A stretch of 64,000 nt of DNA from Rhodococcus ruber (GTDB lineage: Bacteria; Actinomycetota; Actinomycetes; Mycobacteriales; Mycobacteriaceae). The notes beneath the pieces are model-generated. The model had not been told where the DNA came from. It ran no database searches and worked only from the letters and a program-made list of their open reading frames with translations. The DNA lies in assembly GCF_027270735.1 (NCBI RefSeq), contig NZ_JAPWIJ010000004.1:454544-518543 (forward strand), read 5' to 3'. The position numbers and the translations under genes are program-made. Shown here one piece after another: positions 21,310-31,566 of this stretch (positions within the stretch are counted from its first letter, which is position 1; each line of letters opens with the position of its first letter).

Positions 21310-22677
21310 GTGCCGAACATCGCCGACGACACCCTGCGGAGTCGCCGATGGGTGCTGCACCTGGACATGGATGCGTTCTTCGCGTCCGCCGAACAACTGA
21401 CTCGGCCCACGCTGCGGGGCCGCCCGGTTCTCGTCGGCGGAGCAGGCGGGCGAGGTGTGGTGGCGGGCTGCAGCTACCAGGCGCGTGCGTTCGGAGCCCG
21501 ATCAGCGATGCCGATGCATCAGGCACGTCGACTGGTCGGTGCGAGTGCGGTGGTGCTGCCGCCGCGGTTCCCGCTGTACTCGGAGTTGAGTCGACGGGGG
21601 TTCGAGGCATTGCGGGGGCGGATGCCCGTCCTCGAACAACTCTCGATCGACGAGGCGTTCGGGGAGCCGGTCGAACTGGCCGGCGCGACGGTGAGCGAGG
21701 TCGAGCAGTTCTGCGCGGATCTGCGTGCCCTGGTGTTGGCCGAGACCGGTTTGGTGGCCTCGATCGGTGCTGGATCGGGAAAACAGATCGCCAAGATCGC
21801 GTCGGGCCTGGCCAAGCCCGATGGAATCACCGTCGTCGCTCCAGGAATACAGGCCGAGCTGATGGCTGCCCTGCCGGTGCGGAAGCTGTGGGGGATCGGC
21901 CCGGTGGCTGGAGAACGGCTGCGGCGCTTGGGAATCGATACGATCGGCAAGTTCGTGGCCACCCCCGAGTCCGAGGTGGCGTCGATTCTCGGTGCCACGA
22001 TGGGGCCGAGCCTGCATCAGCTGGCGCGCGGCATCGACAATCGAGTGGTGGCCGAGCGCGCCGAGGCCAAGCAGGTCAGCGCCGAAACCACGTTCGCGCA
22101 GGATGTGATCTCTCTCGCTCAGCTTCGGCCTGCCATCGAGGCCATCGTCGAGTCCACGCATCGCAGACTGCTGAAGGACGGTCGGGGTGCCAGGACGGTA
22201 GTGCTCAAACTGCGCAAGTCCGACATGAGCATCATCACCAGATCGGCGACGTTGCCGTACGCGACCGTGGACAAGCAGACCATTGTGGCCACGGCACAGC
22301 GATTGGCGGTCGATCCCGTCGACGTCGGACCGATCCGACTGGTCGGGGTCGGTCTGGCCGGGCTGTCGGCCGTTCGGCAAGGATCGCTGTTCCCCGAACT
22401 CGAACACGAACCGGTCGTGGATGCGGCAGACGCGACGGAGGAGTCGGCAGTGGCGGTGGAGGCCGCCGCGGACGTCGTCGTTCCGGACGGCCCGCGGTGG
22501 CAGCCCGGCATGGACGTTCGGCATCCCGAATTCGGTCACGGCTGGGTGCAGGGCGCCGGGCACGCGGTGGTGACCGTGCGATTCGAGACCCGCACCACCG
22601 GGCCCGGGACCGCGCGTACTTTCGCCGAATCGGACGAGAACCTGGTCGTCGCCGATGTTCTCGACAGCCTGAAGTGA
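21310..22677 (+). CDS. dinX: Y-family DNA polymerase IV (DinX/DinB type)
   Basis: Translesion polymerase that copies damaged DNA. 455 residues from GTG 21310, 2 bp after def. The palm motif [14 protein letters not shown] supplies the first metal aspartates and the aromatic steric-gate region. LSIDEAF supplies the second metal acid pair. A helix-hairpin-helix region ([17 protein letters not shown]) and the little-finger domain follow. The C-terminus ends in an extra module ([19 protein letters not shown]) seen in actinobacterial DinB proteins. The ileS-def-dinX neighbourhood matches M. tuberculosis dinX next to ileS. No beta-clamp motif was firmly identified. Confidence 0.92.
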   Translation: MPNIADDTLRSRRWVLHLDMDAFFASAEQLTRPTLRGRPVLVGGAGGRGVVAGCSYQARAFGARSAMPMHQARRLVGASAVVLPPRFPLYSELSRRGFEALRGRMPVLEQLSIDEAFGEPVELAGATVSEVEQFCADLRALVLAETGLVASIGAGSGKQIAKIASGLAKPDGITVVAPGIQAELMAALPVRKLWGIGPVAGERLRRLGIDTIGKFVATPESEVASILGATMGPSLHQLARGIDNRVVAERAEAKQVSAETTFAQDVISLAQLRPAIEAIVESTHRRLLKDGRGARTVVLKLRKSDMSIITRSATLPYATVDKQTIVATAQRLAVDPVDVGPIRLVGVGLAGLSAVRQGSLFPELEHEPVVDAADATEESAVAVEAAADVVVPDGPRWQPGMDVRHPEFGHGWVQGAGHAVVTVRFETRTTGPGTARTFAESDENLVVADVLDSLK

Positions 22678-22700
22678 GTTGTGGCAGAGCTGAGGAAACT

Positions 22701-22716
22701 CTGTGAGGTTTCACAG
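22701..22716. other. Short perfect inverted repeat after dinX
   Basis: CTGTGA-GGTT-TCACAG, 6-bp arms with a 4-bp spacer, begins 23 bp after the dinX stop. It could be a weak terminator hairpin or an operator for the next gene. The 4-bp spacer is not the 6 bp of a CRP/GlxR site. Confidence 0.35.
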
Positions 22717-22822
22717 GTAGGCGTTACGGGTTGTGTCTCGACCGATCCGAGCTGACATAGTGGACTCCGGTCCGAGACGACCACTACCCGCAACGACCGA
22801 CGAGTCACAGAACGATCGAGAC

Positions 22823-23365
22823 GTGACTCAGAGTGAAAAGGACAAGCACTTGAAGCTTCGCAACACCCGACGGGCAATGGTTGCCGGTATCGCCATCGCC
22901 GCAGCCCTCACCATGACCGCCTGCAGTTCCGACGACGGCGGCACGACGGATACGACGACGACGGCCGCCACGACCACCTCCGCGGTCGCTGCTCCCGAGG
23001 GCGGCGCGTACCCGCCGGCACCCACGGTCGAGGAGCTCAACACCCAGCTCATGCGTGGACTGGATCCGAACGTCCCGGTCGAGGAGAAGGCGGCTCTGAT
23101 CCAGGGCGCGTCCGAGGACCCGGATCTGATCAACCAGGTCGCCGCGGCTGCTGTGGCCAACAATGCTCAGATCGAGATCACCAGCATCGACGACCTCGGC
23201 ACCGGTGTTCTCAACGCGGGCATCACCATCACCCTCAATGGGCAGGCCAACCCCGGCACGTTCCAGTTCGTCCCCGAGGACGGCGTGTGGAAGCTCTCCA
23301 AGGAGAACGCCTGCGGCATCGTTTCGCTCGCGCAGCTGACCAGCCCGGCGTGCCCCGCACCCTGA
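22823..23365 (+). CDS. Secreted lipoprotein with MTB12-like domain
   Basis: About 180 residues from GTG 22823 (a TTG at 22850 is an alternative). The signal is TRRAMVAGIAIAAALTMTAC with Cys 34 as lipid site; Met at -3 makes the lipobox slightly irregular. A Thr/Ala-rich linker (about 40-60) leads to a C-terminal domain with APTVEELNTQL, DPNVPVEEKAALIQG and a final VPEDGVWKLSKENACGIV. This pattern matches the low-molecular-weight antigen MTB12/CFP-2 family of mycobacteria, whose biochemical function is unknown. Three C-terminal-domain cysteines or fewer could form a disulfide. It is convergent with the next lipoprotein operon across a strong terminator. Confidence 0.7.
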   Translation: MTQSEKDKHLKLRNTRRAMVAGIAIAAALTMTACSSDDGGTTDTTTTAATTTSAVAAPEGGAYPPAPTVEELNTQLMRGLDPNVPVEEKAALIQGASEDPDLINQVAAAAVANNAQIEITSIDDLGTGVLNAGITITLNGQANPGTFQFVPEDGVWKLSKENACGIVSLAQLTSPACPAP

Positions 23366-23396
23366 GTCCTGCCGATCGTCTCTGACCGCACCTGAA

Positions 23397-23436
23397 CTGC
23401 CGGTGACATCTCCCCTCGGGGACATGTCACCGGCAG
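23397..23436. terminator. Bidirectional hairpin terminator between convergent lipoprotein genes
   Basis: CTGCCGGTGACAT at 23397-23409 pairs perfectly with ATGTCACCGGCAG at 23424-23436. An inner TCCCC/GGGGA extension leaves almost no loop. TTCTTCGTT follows on the + strand. The 97-bp convergent gap and the symmetry make a shared terminator very likely. Confidence 0.85.
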
Positions 23437-23462
23437 TTCTTCGTTCGGAGGCTCGTACCGAC

Positions 23463-24206
23463 TCAGGCGCTGGGCGTGGCCGTTCGGATACGGTCGGCGG
23501 CGGCCTCGGCCACGGCCGTGACAGTCGCGGGTTCGAGTCCGCTCTGATCCGAGACGACGATCTGCAGGACGGTCGAATCGACCACGGCCACCACGACGTC
23601 GGAGATCAACGTGAATCCCTCGCTGCTGGTGGTCAGACGAATGGAGGCGGACGCGTCACCGATCTGCCGCTGCTCGCGGCCCGCCAACGCGTACTCGACG
23701 CTCACCCCGTCCGCATCCGTGCCGGTGAACTCGGCGCACCCGGTCCACGCCTGCTGCACCGATGCGAATGCCTCTGCTGTTCCGGTCCCGGTGTAGCTCG
23801 CCGCGTCCTCGTCGATCGACGAGAAGTTCGGCCCCGAGAAGCGAGCCACCGCGGACGACGCCGCACCGCCGAGTTGTTCCGAGACCGGTGCCAGTACGGC
23901 CGCGCACGCAGACGGGTCGGTACTGGACTTGTCGGGGGAGTCGTAGTCGGGGGCCGGGTCCAATCCCAGATCTCGGACCGGGTCCGGAATCGAGGAGAAG
24001 CCGTCCGGCAAGTCGCCCAGCCCCAGCATCGATGCCGTCAGAACGGCGCTGTCGGTGATGGGCACACCGAGCAGGGGATCCGGAGCGGCGACGGCAGTCG
24101 GTGCCGGCGCGGTGGCCTGAGACGGTTCGTCCGAGCTGCATCCGGCGGCTGCGGCGAGTCCGACCAACGACAGCCCGGCCAGCAGACGCGTGGTGGTTCG
24201 TGTCAT
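23463..24206 (-). CDS. Lipoprotein, possible PknH-like sensor-domain protein
   Basis: 247 residues. Signal peptide RLLAGLSLVGLAAAAGC with a canonical lipobox and Cys 23. A Pro/Ala-rich linker precedes a globular part with PITDSAVLTASMLGLGDLPDGFSSI, two cysteines (ACAAVLAPV, WTGCAEF) and a C-terminal beta/alpha region. The layout resembles extracellular PknH_C-type lipoproteins of mycobacteria (LppH, LpqQ group); this is from memory of the family and unverified. The start ATG overlaps the stop of the upstream lipoprotein (ATGA), so the two are one operon. Confidence 0.65.
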   Translation of the reverse strand: MTRTTTRLLAGLSLVGLAAAAGCSSDEPSQATAPAPTAVAAPDPLLGVPITDSAVLTASMLGLGDLPDGFSSIPDPVRDLGLDPAPDYDSPDKSSTDPSACAAVLAPVSEQLGGAASSAVARFSGPNFSSIDEDAASYTGTGTAEAFASVQQAWTGCAEFTGTDADGVSVEYALAGREQRQIGDASASIRLTTSSEGFTLISDVVVAVVDSTVLQIVVSDQSGLEPATVTAVAEAAADRIRTATPSA

Positions 24207-25180
24207 CGGTCACCCCAGGTGATCGAATCTCCGACCGTCTGCCGCAACACGGTCGTGCTGTCGGGATCGGTGTACATCTGATCGCCACCCGCGGTGATCG
24301 TCCCACCGACGGGAAGCGGCTGTGTCAGGTCGATGTCGAGGGTTCCCGCGCCTGTATAGGTGTACGACGCGATGTTCAGCGTGCCGGAATTGCCGGGGAG
24401 GTTCCACACCGGTGATTCGGGTGTCTGTGTGATGGCGATATCCACGGTCGCCCGGTCGCCGTCGAGTGCTCGCAGCGTGACCGTCGTGCGCTGGTTCAGT
24501 GTGATTCCGCTCAGCACCTGCTGATCGATGGTCCACACGGCACCGACACCGACTTCTGCGTCGGGAAAGGCGACGGAGCGGTACACCGCGGCGTTGAACG
24601 AGCGTTCGATGGCTGCCCTGGCGGTATCGAGCGCGGCATCGGCCGGAGTGATGTGCAACGCAGTGATCGCTCCGGACTCGGTGGCCGCCAGCCGCGCCGT
24701 GGAGCCTTCCGACGCGGACAGTGCGTCGGTCAGGCCCTCGTCGGGTGAGGTGGCGGCCCCGATGGTCAGGTCGATCGACCGCGTCGCCCCGGTCGAGGCG
24801 TCGTCTTCCGGCACGGCATCGGCCGTCGACGCGCTCAGCGGCACCGTCAATTCGGGACTGGAGAAGTCCTGCGCCGCCCCGACGTCGATCTGTTGTTGGA
24901 CGGTGGAGGTGGTCGTGAGGTCGATGTTCTGCGAGTCGGTGTCGGCTGTGTCGAAAGCCAGCACGCGGCGTGGCTCGGCCCCGGGGTCGACGACGGTGGT
25001 GGTCGTCGGCGTCACCGCGATCGTCACCTCGTTCGTGGACGCTGTCTGCTCGGCTGCGGGTTCGGTGTCGGTGCTCGAACATCCCGCCACCAGAGCCACC
25101 GCGCAGCATGCAGCGAGGAAACCGGCACGGACGGTGCTGGAGTGGACAGTGCTGGCGCGATCGGTCGACTTCACGGCCAC
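24203..25180 (-). CDS. Lipoprotein of unknown function, beta-rich
   Basis: About 325 residues from GTG 25180 (GTG 25174 is also possible). Signal peptide [14 protein letters not shown] with lipobox and Cys 34, then a Thr/Val-rich linker and a long, acidic, beta-strand-rich region ([52 protein letters not shown]). This general pattern recalls DUF6263-type actinobacterial lipoproteins; I am not sure. The frame stays open for another 540 codons upstream but that stretch is antisense to lspA and the pseudouridine synthase gene, so it is a shadow. It is divergent from lspA over an 82-bp gap and co-transcribed with the 23463-24206 lipoprotein. Confidence 0.7.
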   Translation of the reverse strand: MAVKSTDRASTVHSSTVRAGFLAACCAVALVAGCSSTDTEPAAEQTASTNEVTIAVTPTTTTVVDPGAEPRRVLAFDTADTDSQNIDLTTTSTVQQQIDVGAAQDFSSPELTVPLSASTADAVPEDDASTGATRSIDLTIGAATSPDEGLTDALSASEGSTARLAATESGAITALHITPADAALDTARAAIERSFNAAVYRSVAFPDAEVGVGAVWTIDQQVLSGITLNQRTTVTLRALDGDRATVDIAITQTPESPVWNLPGNSGTLNIASYTYTGAGTLDIDLTQPLPVGGTITAGGDQMYTDPDSTTVLRQTVGDSITWGDR

Positions 25181-25262
25181 CAGGCTACTGACAGCCCGGC
25201 CCGTAGCCGTATCGCGCGGCACGGATGAGTGTCCGCCGCCGCCGATGCGCCATGATGGACAG

Positions 25263-25895
25263 GTGAGTGAAGACCGCGCCGACGACCCGACACCCGAGAG
25301 CAGCGGTGTCTCGGCACCGAACGAGACCGCGGACCCGAAGGGGACCGATTCCGACAGTGCTGTCGCCAGGCCCGTGAAGCCACTGAAAACTCGACTGCTG
25401 ATCGCCATCGCGGCGGTGATTCTGCTGTTCGATCTGGTGACCAAGATTGTGGTCGTGCACTTCGTGAAGCCCGGGAATCCGATCGAGATCGTCGGCGACG
25501 TGGTGACGCTGCGATTGGTGCGCAACCCCGGTGCGGCGTTCTCCATGGCGACCGGCATGACGTGGTTGTTGACGGTGGTGGCCGTCGCGGTCGCCATCGG
25601 TGTGATCAAGATCGGTCGGACGCTGCGATCACCGTGGTGGGCACTGGGATTGGGTCTGGTTCTCGGCGGCGCACTGGGCAACTTGATCGACCGCTTCTTT
25701 CGCGCTCCCGGTCCGTTCCAGGGCCACGTCGTCGACTTCGTGTCGGTGGGCTGGTGGCCGGTGTTCAATGTCGCCGACTCGTCCATCGTCTGCGGGGCGA
25801 TTCTGCTCGTCGTGCTGAGTCTGTTCGGCTTCGAGCCGAACGGCGAACGCGTGACCAAGTCCACGTCCGATGCCCCGGAGAAGGCCGACTCGTGA
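25263..25895 (+). CDS. lspA: Lipoprotein signal peptidase LspA
   Basis: Membrane aspartic peptidase that cleaves prolipoproteins after lipidation. About 210 residues from GTG 25263; ATG 25245 would add six. A hydrophilic N-terminal tail of about 45 residues precedes four membrane helices ([15 protein letters not shown] first). The conserved motifs are [15 protein letters not shown] with the first catalytic Asp, and VFNVADSSI with the second. It stands beside three lipoprotein genes, its likely substrates. The stop overlaps the pseudouridine synthase start by 4 bp. Confidence 0.95.
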   Translation: MSEDRADDPTPESSGVSAPNETADPKGTDSDSAVARPVKPLKTRLLIAIAAVILLFDLVTKIVVVHFVKPGNPIEIVGDVVTLRLVRNPGAAFSMATGMTWLLTVVAVAVAIGVIKIGRTLRSPWWALGLGLVLGGALGNLIDRFFRAPGPFQGHVVDFVSVGWWPVFNVADSSIVCGAILLVVLSLFGFEPNGERVTKSTSDAPEKADS

Positions 25896-26818
25896 GGGAA
25901 TCGCGTTCCATGCCGGTGCCCGACGGTTTGGACGGAATGCGGGTCGATGCCGGGCTCGCGCGATTGCTGGGACTCTCGCGCACCGTCGCCGCGGCACTGG
26001 CCGAAGAGGGTTCGGTTCTGGTCGATCACGGGGCCGTGGGCAAGTCCGATCGTTTGGCCGCAGGCTCGTGGCTCGAAGTGACTCTGCCCGAGCCCGCCCG
26101 TGAGTTGACGATCGAAGCCGAACCGGTCGAGGGGATGGAGATTCTCTACGCCGACGACGACGTCGTGGCCGTGGACAAGCCCGTCGGTGTCGCTGCTCAT
26201 GCCAGCGTGGGCTGGACCGGCCCGACCGTGATCGGCGGTCTGGCTGCTGCCGGGTTCCGAATTTCCACCTCCGGTGCACACGAGCGTCAGGGAATCGTGC
26301 ACCGTCTCGACGTCGGAACCTCCGGGGTGATGGTGGTCGCGACGTCCGAGCGGGCGTACACCGTGCTCAAGCGTGCGTTCAAAGCGCGGACCATCGACAA
26401 GCGTTATCACGCTCTGGTGCAAGGACATCCGGATCCGAGCAGTGGAACCATCGATGCCCCGATCGGGCGACACGGCAGCAACGACTGGAAGTTCGCGGTG
26501 CGCGCGGACGGCAAGCCGAGCGTGACCCACTACGACACCGTCGAGGCGTTCCAGGCCGCGAGTTTGTTGGACGTGCACCTGGAAACCGGTCGCACACACC
26601 AGATTCGAGTGCACTTCTCGGCCCTGCGCCACCCGTGCTGCGGGGATCTGACCTACGGGGCCGATCCGCGATTGGCCGAACGGCTGGGCCTCGAACGCCA
26701 GTGGTTGCATGCGCGTTCGCTCGGCTTCGCGCATCCGTCCGACGGCCGCTGGGTGGAGATCGAGAGCAAGTATCCGGCCGACCTCGAACATGCGCTCGAG
26801 GTGCTACGGAAGGCGTGA
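25892..26818 (+). CDS. RluA/RluD-family ribosomal pseudouridine synthase
   Basis: Isomerises uridines in large-subunit rRNA. 308 residues from GTG 25892 overlapping lspA (ATG 25910 is an alternative). An S4-like N-terminal domain ([26 protein letters not shown]) is followed by the catalytic domain with [12 protein letters not shown], whose Asp is the catalytic residue, and [15 protein letters not shown]. lspA followed by this gene is the M. tuberculosis Rv1539-Rv1540 order. Site specificity cannot be read from sequence. Its TGA shares a base with the ATG of the next gene. Confidence 0.93.
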   Translation: MRESRSMPVPDGLDGMRVDAGLARLLGLSRTVAAALAEEGSVLVDHGAVGKSDRLAAGSWLEVTLPEPARELTIEAEPVEGMEILYADDDVVAVDKPVGVAAHASVGWTGPTVIGGLAAAGFRISTSGAHERQGIVHRLDVGTSGVMVVATSERAYTVLKRAFKARTIDKRYHALVQGHPDPSSGTIDAPIGRHGSNDWKFAVRADGKPSVTHYDTVEAFQAASLLDVHLETGRTHQIRVHFSALRHPCCGDLTYGADPRLAERLGLERQWLHARSLGFAHPSDGRWVEIESKYPADLEHALEVLRKA

Positions 26819-27477
26819 TGCGCGGATTCTCGGGTGTGGTCGGTCTCGTCGCCGCTGCCACTCTGGTGATCGGGGGCCTGGCCGTCGTCGGGAACCTGAA
26901 CCCGCAACGGCAACTGGGTGTGGGTACCGACAGGCTCGGCCCGGACAGCGGTGAGCAGGTGAGCGATTACCTGGCTCGTGCCGAGACGAGCCTGCTCGCC
27001 GATGGTGCCGAACCCCGCTGGGGCTCTGTGTCGTTCGATCGCGAACTCACCGCCGAACAGGCCTATGCCGCAGCGAACGGCGTGCGCATCTCGCAGGTGC
27101 TCTTCCGAGTACCGCTCGATCGTGTGCAAACCCCGATACTCACGGTCGGTGTTCCGGGCACTGAACGGTCGGTATCGAACTCGACCGCACGCGCTGCCGG
27201 CCAGATACCGGAATCGTTCGGCGCAGGGGACCGGCAGGCGCAGATAGAGGCGGTGTCGCAGCGCCGGTTGCTGGGCGCATGCGCGTGCGTGGTGACATTG
27301 GTGGTGCGGGGCACCGCGGCCGAGCTGGGCGAGGTGGCCGGCCGCGACGGAGTGCGGGCGGTGGAGGCGCTTCCGCCCGACGCTGTGTCCGGGAAGTTCG
27401 CTGTCGAGCCGTTGCTTCCGGAGTACGTCGACATCGTCGGGCCGCTGCCGGACGACGGGCCGATTCCGGCGGAATGA
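26818..27477 (+). CDS. Membrane-anchored protein of unknown function
   Basis: 219 residues. I do not recognise the family. An uncleaved-looking N-terminal hydrophobic segment (GVVGLVAAATLVIGGLAVVG, about residues 5-24) suggests an extracytoplasmic protein anchored to the membrane. The exposed part has no enzyme motif; it holds one cysteine pair (LLGACACVVTLVVRG), an EQAYAAANGVRISQVLFRVP stretch and a Pro/Asp-rich end (GPLPDDGPIPAE). Its ATG (TGATG) is coupled to the pseudouridine synthase stop; a GTG immediately before it could serve too. It precedes dnaE1 by 147 bp. Confidence 0.6.
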   Translation: MRGFSGVVGLVAAATLVIGGLAVVGNLNPQRQLGVGTDRLGPDSGEQVSDYLARAETSLLADGAEPRWGSVSFDRELTAEQAYAAANGVRISQVLFRVPLDRVQTPILTVGVPGTERSVSNSTARAAGQIPESFGAGDRQAQIEAVSQRRLLGACACVVTLVVRGTAAELGEVAGRDGVRAVEALPPDAVSGKFAVEPLLPEYVDIVGPLPDDGPIPAE

Positions 27478-27562
27478 GGGCAACTCCAGTCTCGTTCGTC
27501 ACACGCGTCACGTCCTCCCAGGACACACCGACAGCTACGAAAATTCTGTCGGTTCCACCGCT

Positions 27563-27598
27563 TAGAGTGGGTGCATTCGCGGCTCGTATTTTCGAAAA
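27563..27598 (+). promoter_or_regulatory. Candidate dnaE1 promoter elements
   Basis: The 147-bp gap before dnaE1 holds a TAGAGT -10-like hexamer (27563-27568) without a clear -35. A perfect 10-bp palindrome TTTTCGAAAA (27589-27598) sits 26 bp before the GTG. The palindrome does not match the mycobacterial LexA box. Either could be part of dnaE1 control. Confidence 0.3.
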
Positions 27599-27624
27599 CG
27601 CACGACCTTCAGGAGAGAACCTTC

Positions 27625-30600
27625 GTGGCCGATTCGTTCGTTCATCTGCACAACCACACCGAATATTCGATGCTCGACGGTGCCGCCAAGATCGGGGCCA
27701 TGTTCGCCGAGGCGGCGCGGTTGGAGATGACGGCGGTCGGGATGACCGACCACGGCAACATGTACGGAGCCAGCGAGTTCTACAACGAGGCCAAGAAGGC
27801 CGGTATCAAACCGATCATCGGTATCGAGGCCTACATCGCCCCGGAGTCTCGGTTCAACAAGAAGCGCGTGCTGTGGGGCGATCGGAGCCAGAAGTCCGAC
27901 GACGTCTCCGGTAGTGGTGCGTACACGCACATGACGATGGTCGCCGAGAACGCCACCGGCGTCCGCAACCTGTTCAAGTTGTCGTCACTCGCGTCGATCG
28001 AGGGTCAGCTCGGCAAATGGGCGCGCATGGACGAGGAGATCATTGCCTCGCATGCGGAAGGCATCATCGCCACCACCGGCTGCCCGTCCGGCGAGGTACA
28101 GACTCGGCTCCGGCTCGGCCAGGAGCGTGAGGCGCTCGAAGCTGCAGCCAAGTGGCAGGAGATCTGGGGACCGGACAACTTCTTCCTGGAACTGATGGAT
28201 CACGGCCTGTCCATCGAGCGACGCGTCCGCGAGGGTCTGCTCGATATCGGTAAGAAGCTCTCCATCCCGCCGCTCGCTACCAACGACTGCCACTACGTCA
28301 CCAAGGATGCTGCCGAGAACCACGAGGCGCTGCTGTGCATTCAGACCGGTAAAACTCTGAGTGACCCCACCCGCTTCAAGTTCGACGGCGACGGTTACTA
28401 CCTCAAGTCGGCCGCCGAGATGCGTGCACTGTGGGACGACCAGGTGCCCGGTGCCTGCGACAGCACGCTGCTCATCGCCGAGCGAGTCCAGCCGTACGAC
28501 GAGGTGTGGGCGCACCGAGACCGGATGCCCATCTTCCCGGTTCCCGAGGGCCACACCCAGGGCACCTGGCTCCGTCACGAGGTCATGACCGGTCTCGAGC
28601 GTCGGTTCCCCGACGGCCCGGCCGAGGACTACCTCGCGCGGGCAGAGTACGAGATCAAGGTCATCCTGGAAATGGGCTTCCCGGCCTACTTCCTCGTGGT
28701 CGGCGACCTGATCAACCATGCCAAGGCCGTCGGCATCCGCGTCGGGCCCGGCCGAGGATCCGCGGCCGGGTCGCTGGTGGCCTATGCCATGGGCATCACC
28801 AACATCGATCCGTTGCCACACGGTCTGCTGTTCGAGCGATTCCTCAATCCCGAGCGCGTGTCGATGCCCGATATCGATATCGACTTCGACGATCGTCGCC
28901 GCGGGGAGATGGTGCGTTACGCCACCGAGAAGTGGGGCAGCGATCGCGTCGCTCAGGTCATCACCTTCGGCACCATCAAGACCAAGGCGGCCATCAAGGA
29001 CTCGGCGCGGGTGCAGTTCGGTCAGCCGGGTTTCGGGATCGCCGATCAAATCACCAAGGCGCTGCCGCCGCCCATCATGGCCAAGGACATCTCGGTGGCC
29101 GGCATCACCGATCCGTCCCACGAGCGCTACAAGGAGGCCGTCGAGGTCCGTGCGCTCATCGATTCCAACCCCGACGTCGCGACGATCTACAAGACGGCCA
29201 AGGGCCTCGAGGGCCTGATCCGTAACGCAGGCGTGCACGCCTGCGCGGTCATCATGTCCTCGGAGCCGCTCACCGACGCCATTCCGGTGTGGAAGCGCGC
29301 GCAGGACGGCGCGATCATCACCGGCTGGGATTACCCGTCGTGCGAGGCCATCGGTCTGCTCAAGATGGACTTCCTGGGTCTGCGCAACCTCACCGTCATC
29401 GGTGACGCGATCGACAACATCAAGGCCAACCGCGGGATCGAGATCGACCTCGACGCACTGCCGCTCGACGATCCGGCCACGTTCGATCTGCTCTCGCGTG
29501 GAGACACACTCGGCGTGTTCCAGCTCGACGGCAGCGCTATGCGAGACCTGCTGCGCCGCATGCAGCCCACCGGCTTCGAGGACATCGTCGCCGTCCTGGC
29601 TCTGTACCGCCCCGGTCCGATGGGCATGAACTCCCACAACGATTACGCCGACCGCAAGAACGGTAGGCAAGAGGTCAAGCCGATTCACCCCGAGCTCGAA
29701 GAGCCACTCAAGGTGATTCTCGGTGAGACGTACGGCCTGGTGGTCTACCAGGAGCAGATCATGCAGCTCGCGCAGAAGGTCGCCGGGTACACCCTCGGCC
29801 AAGCCGACCTGTTGCGCCGCGCCATGGGTAAGAAGAAGCTCTCCGAGCTCGAGAAGGCGTACGCCGGGTTCCGACAGGGCATGTTGGACAACGGTTTCTC
29901 CGAGGCGGCCATCAAGGCGCTGTGGGACACCGTGCTGCCGTTCGCCGGCTACGCGTTCAACAAGTCGCACTCGGCGGGCTACGGGCTGGTGTCGTACTGG
30001 ACCGCGTATCTCAAGGCGAACTACCCGGCCGAGTACATGGCCGGCCTGCTCACCAGCGTCGGCGACGACAAGGACAAGGCCGCGATCTATCTTGCCGACT
30101 GCCGCAAGCTCGGCATCACCGTGCTGCCTCCCGACGTCAACGAATCCGAGCTGAACTTCGCGTCGGTCGGCAAGGACATTCGGTTCGGTCTCGGTGCAGT
30201 GCGCAACGTGGGCACCAACGTGGTCGCCTCGATCATCAGGGCGCGATCCGAGAAGTCGAAGTACACCGATTTCTCGGACTACCTGGGCAAGATCGACGCA
30301 ATAGCCTGCAGCAAGAAGGTCACCGAATCCCTCATCAAAGCAGGCGCTTTCGACTCGCTCGACCATCCGCGCAAGGGCCTGATGCTCATTCACGCCGACG
30401 CGATCGACGCGGTGATGGGCACCAAGAAGGCCGAGGCGATAGGTCAGTTCGACCTGTTCGGCGGCGAGGACGCCGACGAGTCCATCTCGGTAGTGTTCAA
30501 CGTTCGGGTGCCGGACGAGGAGTGGGAATCCAAGCACCGGCTCGCTCTCGAACGCGAGATGCTCGGCCTGTACGTCTCCGGCCACCCGCTCCTGGGCGTC

Positions 30601-31161
30601 GAGCACATGCTGGCCGCGAAGTCCGACTGCAATATCCCGACCATTCTCGAAGGTGACATCAAGGACGGCACTCAGGTCACCGTCGGCGGAATTCTGGCCT
30701 CGGTCAACCGGCGGATCAACAAGAACGGTCTGACGTGGGCGTCGGCTCAGCTCGAGGATCTGGCCGGTGGTATCGAAGTGCTGTTCTTCCCACAGGCGTA
30801 CTCGGTGTTCGGCGCCGATGTCACCGAGGACTCGGTGGTACTCGTCAAGGGTCGGGTGTCGGTGCGCGACGACCGAGTCTCCTTGATCGCGAACGACCTT
30901 GCGGTGCCCGATCTTTCGGCGATCGGTATCGACAAGCCTCTCGCGGTCAGTCTGCCGACCCGGCTGTGCACGGCGGACAAGGTCGGTGCTCTCAAACGAG
31001 TCCTGTCAAGCCACCCGGGAACCTCGGATGTGCACCTTCGGCTGGTCAGCGGCGACAAGATCACCACGATGAAGCTGGACGACAGTCTGCGCGTCACGCC
31101 GACATCGGCGTTGATGGGAGACCTGAAGGCGCTACTGGGACCCGGCTGCCTGACGGGGTGA
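27625..31161 (+). CDS. dnaE1: DNA polymerase III alpha subunit DnaE1
   Basis: Main replicative polymerase. 1178 residues from GTG 27625, chosen because aggagagaac precedes it and the product begins [19 protein letters not shown], the PHP-domain start. The PHP histidine motifs ([17 protein letters not shown]) suggest proofreading exonuclease activity, as shown for mycobacterial DnaE1. The catalytic aspartates lie in PDIDIDFDD (D418, D420). HhH, beta-clamp-binding and OB-fold ([18 protein letters not shown]) regions follow. It carries the full C-terminal domain, so it is DnaE1, not the shorter mutasome DnaE2. Its last 30 bp overlap a convergent gene. Confidence 0.97.
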   Translation: MADSFVHLHNHTEYSMLDGAAKIGAMFAEAARLEMTAVGMTDHGNMYGASEFYNEAKKAGIKPIIGIEAYIAPESRFNKKRVLWGDRSQKSDDVSGSGAYTHMTMVAENATGVRNLFKLSSLASIEGQLGKWARMDEEIIASHAEGIIATTGCPSGEVQTRLRLGQEREALEAAAKWQEIWGPDNFFLELMDHGLSIERRVREGLLDIGKKLSIPPLATNDCHYVTKDAAENHEALLCIQTGKTLSDPTRFKFDGDGYYLKSAAEMRALWDDQVPGACDSTLLIAERVQPYDEVWAHRDRMPIFPVPEGHTQGTWLRHEVMTGLERRFPDGPAEDYLARAEYEIKVILEMGFPAYFLVVGDLINHAKAVGIRVGPGRGSAAGSLVAYAMGITNIDPLPHGLLFERFLNPERVSMPDIDIDFDDRRRGEMVRYATEKWGSDRVAQVITFGTIKTKAAIKDSARVQFGQPGFGIADQITKALPPPIMAKDISVAGITDPSHERYKEAVEVRALIDSNPDVATIYKTAKGLEGLIRNAGVHACAVIMSSEPLTDAIPVWKRAQDGAIITGWDYPSCEAIGLLKMDFLGLRNLTVIGDAIDNIKANRGIEIDLDALPLDDPATFDLLSRGDTLGVFQLDGSAMRDLLRRMQPTGFEDIVAVLALYRPGPMGMNSHNDYADRKNGRQEVKPIHPELEEPLKVILGETYGLVVYQEQIMQLAQKVAGYTLGQADLLRRAMGKKKLSELEKAYAGFRQGMLDNGFSEAAIKALWDTVLPFAGYAFNKSHSAGYGLVSYWTAYLKANYPAEYMAGLLTSVGDDKDKAAIYLADCRKLGITVLPPDVNESELNFASVGKDIRFGLGAVRNVGTNVVASIIRARSEKSKYTDFSDYLGKIDAIACSKKVTESLIKAGAFDSLDHPRKGLMLIHADAIDAVMGTKKAEAIGQFDLFGGEDADESISVVFNVRVPDEEWESKHRLALEREMLGLYVSGHPLLGVEHMLAAKSDCNIPTILEGDIKDGTQVTVGGILASVNRRINKNGLTWASAQLEDLAGGIEVLFFPQAYSVFGADVTEDSVVLVKGRVSVRDDRVSLIANDLAVPDLSAIGIDKPLAVSLPTRLCTADKVGALKRVLSSHPGTSDVHLRLVSGDKITTMKLDDSLRVTPTSALMGDLKALLGPGCLTG

Positions 31162-31401
31162 TGCAGGCGCGGTCGGGTGTAGCTCGGTGAGGCGCAGCGT
31201 CCACCAGGCCGCGACCGCGATCGCGGCACCGGCGAGTACTGCGGCGTGCAGGGACCCGGCGATCACGAGCATCGCGACGAACACGAATGATCCCAGCGCG
31301 AGGGCTTCCAGTTTGTAGACCGGCCACGCGATGCCTGCGACGTCGACGCTGCGCAGGGCAGTGGTGGGTCGGGGGCTCACCCGGGTGCTCGTGAAGGTCA
31401 T
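31132..31401 (-). CDS. Small membrane protein, unknown
   Basis: 89 residues with two adjacent hydrophobic helices ([19 protein letters not shown] and [17 protein letters not shown]) between hydrophilic ends. ATG start at 31401. The 3' end overlaps the end of dnaE1 by 30 bp on the opposite strand. No family recognised. The hydrophobic profile and clean start argue that it is real, but coding status is less certain than its neighbours. Confidence 0.6.
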   Translation of the reverse strand: MTFTSTRVSPRPTTALRSVDVAGIAWPVYKLEALALGSFVFVAMLVIAGSLHAAVLAGAAIAVAAWWTLRLTELHPTAPASPRQAAGSQ

Positions 31402-31481
31402 CGCGTTCTCCTCTGCTGCGCCCGCGGTGGTGATGATTCGGCTGTCCGGCGGGCGAAGTTCAGACTATACCCATCGAAAGA

Positions 31482-31495
31482 TTCGGTCCACCGAA
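31482..31495. promoter_or_regulatory. Palindrome in the divergent 31402-31566 gap
   Basis: TTCGGT-CC-ACCGAA (31482-31495) is a perfect 14-bp palindrome. It is framed by AAGTTC (31456-31461) and GAACTT (31493-31498), and an A+T-rich ACTATA lies at 31464-31469. The gap is 165 bp and divides two divergent genes, so a shared promoter/operator is plausible. No regulator assigned. Confidence 0.35.
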
Positions 31496-31566
31496 CTTGC
31501 CATCTGGACCAGGCAATGTGGTCGATCTCGTGGCGTCACGCGCACGAGAGGTGTTCACTGAAAGTC

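Noticed and set aside
22701..22716. CRP/GlxR binding site
   Set aside because: The arms TGTGA/TCACA fit but the spacer is 4 bp, not the 6 bp required.
25181..26791. Open minus-strand frame extending the 24203-25180 lipoprotein to 862 codons
   Set aside because: It runs antisense to lspA and the pseudouridine synthase gene. The lipoprotein signal peptide begins at about 25180, so the rest is a high-GC shadow.
27589..27598. SOS box upstream of dnaE1
   Set aside because: TTTTCGAAAA does not match the mycobacterial LexA consensus with TCGAAC arms and a 4-bp spacer.
27985..30606. 873-codon minus-strand frame opposite dnaE1
   Set aside because: Entirely antisense to well-conserved DnaE1 coding sequence; composition is that of a codon-position shadow.
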